Shown here: piece by piece, positions 60,328-64,000 of the stretch
Numbering within the stretch: the stretch's first letter is position 1
Layout: each line of letters begins with the position of its first letter
Made by a program: the position numbers and the translations under genes
Notes under the pieces: generated by a model
Told to the model about the DNA's origin: nothing
Database searches by the model: none
Seen by the model: only the letters and a program-made list of their open reading frames with translations
Origin: CAYVOV01 sp964453525
Lineage (GTDB): Bacteria; Chloroflexota; Dehalococcoidia; Dehalococcoidales; UBA2162
Direction: 5' to 3'
DNA: 64,000 nt
NCBI GenBank assembly: GCA_964453525.1
Contig: CAYVOV010000004.1
Location: 117,113 to 181,112 of the forward strand

Positions 60328-60564
60328 CTATGTTCGAGAAATCGGCGGCAAACCGTGGAACTTACCCGGGGAACCTTCATACTCGAAAACATCTTCTATC
60401 TTAACATTGAACAGTCTAGCTATACGGAAAGCTAGACCTATTGATGGATCGTACCTACCGTTTTCAATTGACACGACTGTCTGCCTTGTGACACCCAACT
60501 TGCTGGCTAGTGATTCCTGAGTCAGATCATGCATTGCCCGAAAGACTTTTAGTCTATTCTTCAT
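60328..60564 (-). CDS. Xre-type HTH regulator, short YozG-like form
   Basis: 78 residues from ATG 60564 (MKNRLKVFRAMHDLTQESLA, then SKLGVTRQTVVSIENGRYDP). The HTH is complete and followed by the typical SIGLAFRIARLFNVKIEDVFEYE. A longer frame upstream overlaps the preceding gene and lacks the normal N-terminus. It probably controls its own operon with the DUF2178 membrane protein. Confidence 0.88.
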   Translation of the reverse strand: MKNRLKVFRAMHDLTQESLASKLGVTRQTVVSIENGRYDPSIGLAFRIARLFNVKIEDVFEYEGSPGKFHGLPPISRT

Positions 60565-60575
60565 TTCCTGATCCT

Positions 60576-60956
60576 TTAGTACCTTCGACCGTAGTAGGAG
60601 TAGAAAGCCAGATGCACTAGCAATAGGAAGCAAGCGACGTCAGCCAAGATATAGCCCACCGAAGCAAATTCAACGGAAAGACTTTTTCGCAATATGAAGA
60701 GAATAATCCCTGTAAGAGCAATCAGTGGCACACAGATTCTGATGGTTATTCCTGCAGCCTTCTCATATAAGAGGGTCGTACGCTCATCTCGTGTAACATC
60801 TTTGGTTGCTCTCCTTAGGAAGAAGCTCAGCAAAATCGCCAATGGGACAGCGACTACTGGCACAATGAAGTTGCTGACAATTACCGACCATCCGATTATC
60901 AAGGCTAACGCTACTGAAATAACGGCGGTTGAGATTCTAAGTGTCTTTTTCGTCAT
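60576..60956 (-). CDS. DUF2178-type membrane protein
   Basis: 126 residues, four helices, with the family segment RRATKDVTRDERTTLLYEKA between helices 2 and 3. DUF2178 proteins are often encoded next to short Xre regulators, as here (11-bp gap). The function is unknown. ATG at 60956 follows AGGAGGG. Confidence 0.82.
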   Translation of the reverse strand: MTKKTLRISTAVISVALALIIGWSVIVSNFIVPVVAVPLAILLSFFLRRATKDVTRDERTTLLYEKAAGITIRICVPLIALTGIILFILRKSLSVEFASVGYILADVACFLLLVHLAFYSYYGRRY

Positions 60957-60988
60957 TGGTGGACCCTCCTGATTAGTTCTATTAGCAT

Positions 60989-61017
60989 ATTGTAAAGTAT
61001 ATTTGTCATATTGTCAA
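60989..61017 (-). promoter_or_regulatory. Promoter with tandem operator-like repeats for the DUF2178-HTH operon
   Basis: Minus strand: TTGACA (61017-61012), 17-bp spacer, TACAAT (60994-60989). The boxes lie inside two direct repeats, ATACTTGACAATATG and ATACTTTACAATATG, 20 bp apart, that is two helical turns. Confidence 0.75.
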
Positions 61018-61248
61018 GTATTTATACCATACAACTTCAGTCCTATCATGCATATAGCTATTTGATGCCGTTTTAATTCAATTTTTATTGGTTATAACCG
61101 TGTACAAATCAGATTAACCAATTTAGAATCAGATAGAGTGTAGGACATTATTATAGTAAGTCGTGAGTTAGTTAACAAAATAGGTTAATATTATGGGTAT
61201 AACAACAGTGACAGCAGCTGGATTTAAATCTTCAAAGAAGTTTGATTT

Positions 61249-61791
61249 ATGCTAAAAAAGCTAGTTGGTCATGCCAATGTAAATCTTATTGCACTCATAT
61301 CAGTCGGTACTATTATCATATTAGGCGGGTGTAAGTCTTCAATAGATGAAGGCTTAGCGATTTATTTGACAAAAGAAGATATTACTCCTGCCCAAATGGA
61401 AGCCTTAAGCTATGTAAGTACCGCGGATCAACCGATCATATCTATGAGAGATATTGTCACTTATAATGCTCAAACTCATGAATTAGAACTAACTGAAGAA
61501 GCTTTTCAGCGTATCTCTCAGCTAGAAATACCGGTCAGTGGAAAGTCGTTTGTGCTGTGTATCGATAAAGGAGCTATCTATTGGGGAGCTTTCTGGACAC
61601 CTATGTCTTCTATGTCATTTGATGGTATTACAATTATAAAACCACTCAACTCTCAAGAAACTAAAGTCATAAAGCTTGAGCTTGGTTATCCCTCCTCATC
61701 ATTTTATCATGGTGAAGACCCTAGGGGTAATGCCAAAGTAATGAAATCGCTAGAGAAGGCCGGTAAGTTAATTGACAATACAAAGCAATAA
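61249..61791 (+). CDS. Putative lipoprotein, unknown
   Basis: 180 residues. An N-terminal hydrophobic helix (about 12-26) ends at the lipobox-like ILGGC, so the protein may be lipid-anchored. The mature part (DITPAQMEALSYVSTADQPI, then WGAFWTPMSSMSFDGITII) matches no family that I recognise. Flanked by the divergent DUF2178 operon and the tRNA-Met scar. Confidence 0.7.
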   Translation: MLKKLVGHANVNLIALISVGTIIILGGCKSSIDEGLAIYLTKEDITPAQMEALSYVSTADQPIISMRDIVTYNAQTHELELTEEAFQRISQLEIPVSGKSFVLCIDKGAIYWGAFWTPMSSMSFDGITIIKPLNSQETKVIKLELGYPSSSFYHGEDPRGNAKVMKSLEKAGKLIDNTKQ

Positions 61792-61818
61792 ATGATATTA
61801 GCACGAAATAAGTAGCAA

Positions 61819-61860
61819 AGGGTGGATTCGGACCTGCGACCAAGGGCTTATGAGTCCCCT
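61819..61860 (-). tRNA. Fragment of a tRNA-Met(CAT)-like gene
   Basis: Read on the minus strand: AGGGGA, CTCATAA (anticodon CAT), GCCCT, TGGTC, GCAGG, TCCGAAT. This is the anticodon arm, variable loop and T-arm of an elongator-Met-like tRNA. The T-stem end is altered, and no acceptor or D-arm is left. A remnant. Confidence 0.55.
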
Positions 61861-62153
61861 CATCTGTCTCCGCAAGACAAACATCGGGATGTCTACATGG
61901 ACGTAAAAACTTTTTAATTCCTTTTCACTTCAGAGTAAAGTAACAATTTGAGTATATGTGACATTATGCAGAAATGTTGCGCGCAACAACTCACTATCTT
62001 ACTACCATGGCAACAAAACACTACGAAACTCAATTGTTAAGAAAATGCCCACCAGCTGTATCGGCCTAGTGCATTGCGAATTCGTTTGGTATTAGTCAAT
62101 TAATGATGGTAAACTGATGACAAAGACCGGATAATTCGATATTGGTATCACCG
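61861..62153. other. Gene-free spacer with palindromic repeat copy 2
   Basis: CAAACATCGGGATGTC (61878-61893) repeats the element at 60011, 18 bp from the tRNA-Met fragment. Nothing else recognisable precedes the RelA/SpoT-like gene, and no clear ribosome site is seen. Confidence 0.45.
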
Positions 62154-63848
62154 ATGCAGACATTTAGACAGCTAATCGAGAAAGCGGGCTACCTGTCGCC
62201 AGAAAAAATGGCGAAAGTGCAGGATGCCTACGATCTTTCTGCCAGGGCCCATGAGGGTCAACTTTGTTTTTCCGGCACTCCCTATATCGAGCATCCCCTT
62301 CAGGTAGCATTGACTCTGGCTCAACTGGGGCTGGATGCCGCATCACTGGCAGCCGCTTTGCTGCATGATGTTCCCGAGAAATGCAAGGTTCCGATTATTG
62401 ATATCGAAATTCACTTTGGCTCAGAAATAGCCAAGTTGGTAGATGGTGTCACACGCTTGGGCAAAATATCCTGGGCCAGTGAGGATATTGCCTGGCGTGA
62501 GTCACAGGCCAATAACAGGCTTAAAATGTTGGTTGCCATGGCAGAAGATATCCGTGTGGTATTCATAGCGCTGGCAGACCGCTTGCACAACATGCAGACG
62601 CTGGAAGCTATGCCTCCAGAAAAGCAGCGCAGCATCGCCCAGGAGACCATGGAGGTATATGCACCGCTAGCCCACCGTTTGGGTATCTGGGAGTTGCAAT
62701 GGCAACTGGAGGATCTCTCCTTCCGTTATATTGAGCCGGAAAAGTACAGGCACATCGCCAATTTGATTGGAGTCCGGCGATCCCAGAGGGAAGACTTTGT
62801 CGCTCAGGCCACTGAGATATTAAAAGAGGAATTTGATAAGGTAGGGCTAAAGGCTGAGATTTCTGGTAATGTTAAAAACAACTTCAGTATTTACCAGAAG
62901 ATGCAGAAATATAAGAAAGTCGGTAAGGATTTTGATGATATTCATAACCTGCTGACCATACAGGTTCTGTTAGCGACGGTTGCCGATTGTTATCAAGCCC
63001 TGGGTCTAATTAACAAATTGTGGCTTCCTATATCGAATGAATTTGATGACTATATCGCTAACCCTAAATCGAACGGGTACCAGTCCTTGCACACTACGGT
63101 ACTGTGTAAAGGGACTACACCACTATTAGTCCAAATACGGACCTATGAGATGCACCGGGCGGCCGAATACGGTGTAGCCGCTCACTGGCGCTACAAGGAA
63201 GGGGACACGGTAGATCATCGCTTCGAGGAGAGGGTTTCTCGGTTGCGCCAGATGATCGATTCATACCGGGAGGCTTGGTCGCGTCAGTTGATGGATTCAT
63301 ATCAAGAGACTAGATTGGCCGAAGCAAAAAATGCTCGCCGCCAACAGGAGATTAGAATTAAGGATCAATACCGCCGTTATATTGAAAAACACCAAAGGAA
63401 GATCGAGAAACGACAACCAACTAAGCTGAGGTATCCGAAACTGATACGTCCTTCTTACACAGCCAATGCTACCAGTATCAGTGATTTTTCAAGGACAGAA
63501 GGATTAGGAACTTACAGTATAGAGTATAGTGGTATTCCTTACACTATCAATGTCGTAGATTGGGGCTGGATAGTCAAGGGCAAATGGGGACGTTCCGATA
63601 AAGAGCTCGTAGGTCAATGGTCCACTACTCCAGGATTGGACGAAAAAGCTCTCGAGGTTTTACTGAAACACTTCGGATTGCAGGATTTTGCCGGAGAATT
63701 TCCTTTAGAAAAAGTAATGACAATGAGTCCTGCAACTTTAATTGCGGCAAGACGTGAAAAAGAAAGAATACACGGACTTGAAAGAATTGAGCCTAAAAAC
63801 GTTGCGTTGAATGATGGATACGGTCATTCAGCTGAAGAATTCAACTAA
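62154..63848 (+). CDS. RelA/SpoT-like protein with degenerate active sites
   Basis: 564 residues from ATG 62154. The HD region (FSGTPYIEHPLQVAL, ALLHDVPEKCKVP, LADRLHNMQT) keeps the metal-binding His/Asp, but the HDxxED motif reads HDVPEK. The synthetase region (FSIYQKMQKY, FDDIHNLLTIQVLL, FDDYIANPKSNGYQSLHTTV, VQIRTYEMHRAAEYGVAAHW) has Leu where the catalytic Glu before VQIRT belongs, and GNVKNN replaces the usual GRxKxxx. There is no TGS or ACT domain; the last about 190 residues are basic and unlike known Rel proteins. Alarmone binding or regulation without turnover is possible. An in-frame TTG at 62142 is an alternative start. Confidence 0.82.
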   Translation: MQTFRQLIEKAGYLSPEKMAKVQDAYDLSARAHEGQLCFSGTPYIEHPLQVALTLAQLGLDAASLAAALLHDVPEKCKVPIIDIEIHFGSEIAKLVDGVTRLGKISWASEDIAWRESQANNRLKMLVAMAEDIRVVFIALADRLHNMQTLEAMPPEKQRSIAQETMEVYAPLAHRLGIWELQWQLEDLSFRYIEPEKYRHIANLIGVRRSQREDFVAQATEILKEEFDKVGLKAEISGNVKNNFSIYQKMQKYKKVGKDFDDIHNLLTIQVLLATVADCYQALGLINKLWLPISNEFDDYIANPKSNGYQSLHTTVLCKGTTPLLVQIRTYEMHRAAEYGVAAHWRYKEGDTVDHRFEERVSRLRQMIDSYREAWSRQLMDSYQETRLAEAKNARRQQEIRIKDQYRRYIEKHQRKIEKRQPTKLRYPKLIRPSYTANATSISDFSRTEGLGTYSIEYSGIPYTINVVDWGWIVKGKWGRSDKELVGQWSTTPGLDEKALEVLLKHFGLQDFAGEFPLEKVMTMSPATLIAARREKERIHGLERIEPKNVALNDGYGHSAEEFN

Positions 63849-64000
63849 AAATGAGACTCACTAAGAATATCAATAAAGAGAGACCTAACAAATCAAAACC
63901 TTTTTGGTCGGAAAGTTGCTGATCATGATAAACGATGACTTGATATGTTGCCACCGGCGAGAGTTTATCCACAAAAGATGAGTTCAGGGACTTGTTGCAG
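63849..64000. other. Window end, no gene recognised
   Basis: About 150 AT-rich bases after the RelA/SpoT-like stop. No ORF, tRNA or hairpin that I can support. Confidence 0.4.

Noticed and set aside
1..64000. CRISPR array or restriction-modification and toxin-antitoxin genes
   Set aside because: I looked for regular short direct repeats with unique spacers and for Cas, methylase and toxin motifs and found none. The repeats present are dispersed, not arrayed.

Overview
The window looks like a chromosomal fragment from an anaerobic bacterium, most likely Chloroflexota of the Dehalococcoidia type. The taxonomy is inferred from gene content, not from a marker search. Pointers are an 11-gene nuoABCDHIJKLMN operon without nuoEFG, a minimal two-gene SUF-like iron-sulfur system, a tungsten-enzyme/heterodisulfide-reductase-like electron-transfer cluster and a NurA/HerA locus. 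TGA is used as an ordinary stop. A run of 10 N inside homopolymer G/C (40560-40569) shows this is a draft scaffold.

Layout. 1-6 kb: a HAD hydrolase cut by the window edge, an acetyltransferase, a membrane protein, SbcD, a 1.2 kb repeat-rich spacer and an MFS exporter. 6-16.2 kb (minus strand): the complex I operon, with an unusual 64-codon gene between nuoK and nuoL. 16.6-22.5 kb: a small HTH regulator behind a perfect consensus promoter, cca, secD-secF, a cation efflux protein and a LysE-type exporter. 22.8-27.2 kb: an inositol-phosphate synthase fused to an N-terminal HTH domain, whose promoter carries a palindrome between -35 and -10, then an alpha/beta hydrolase and an ATP-grasp protein. 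27.5-39.2 kb (minus strand): a PaaX-type regulator followed by eight genes in the exact order bamBCDEFGHI, the subunits of class II (ATP-independent, tungsten) benzoyl-CoA reductase. 39.6-49.7 kb (plus strand): an FdhD-like protein, the assembly gap, sufC-sufB-like genes, cutA, nurA, several tiny ORFs, a HAS-barrel-like protein, a GNAT, an NfeD-like protein, herA, rsmA and ispE. 49.7-62 kb: an AT-richer accessory segment with three recognisable 3' parts of tRNA genes (Lys, Thr, Met), a sugar-nucleotide-type dehydratase, an ABC peptide-type importer without its ATPases, a tandem VOC protein, a decayed MFS gene and small membrane/lipoprotein genes. 62.1-63.8 kb: a RelA/SpoT homologue that has lost key catalytic residues.

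How the genes fit together. The Bam-like cluster would combine a W-pterin reductase (BamBC) with an Hdr/MvhD/NuoEF-like bifurcation module (BamD-I) that exchanges electrons with ferredoxin and NAD(H). Complex I without an NADH input module could take electrons from ferredoxin, so both systems could meet at the ferredoxin pool. The PaaX-like gene is first in the bam operon and has a perfect 11-bp inverted repeat at its own predicted transcription start, which suggests autoregulation by an aryl- or acyl-CoA signal. fdhD (cofactor sulfuration family) and the SUF-like pair lie next to this metal- and FeS-rich operon.

Most notable signals: the PaaX-controlled bam cluster with an apparently altered active-site loop and a bamC whose only plausible start is ACG; the HTH-inositol-phosphate-synthase fusion with an operator-like palindrome inside its own promoter and a nearly leaderless mRNA; the NurA-HerA neighbourhood with micro-ORFs; the three tRNA 3' fragments; the degenerate RelA/SpoT protein; and a 143-bp MITE-like insertion with a 9-bp target duplication.
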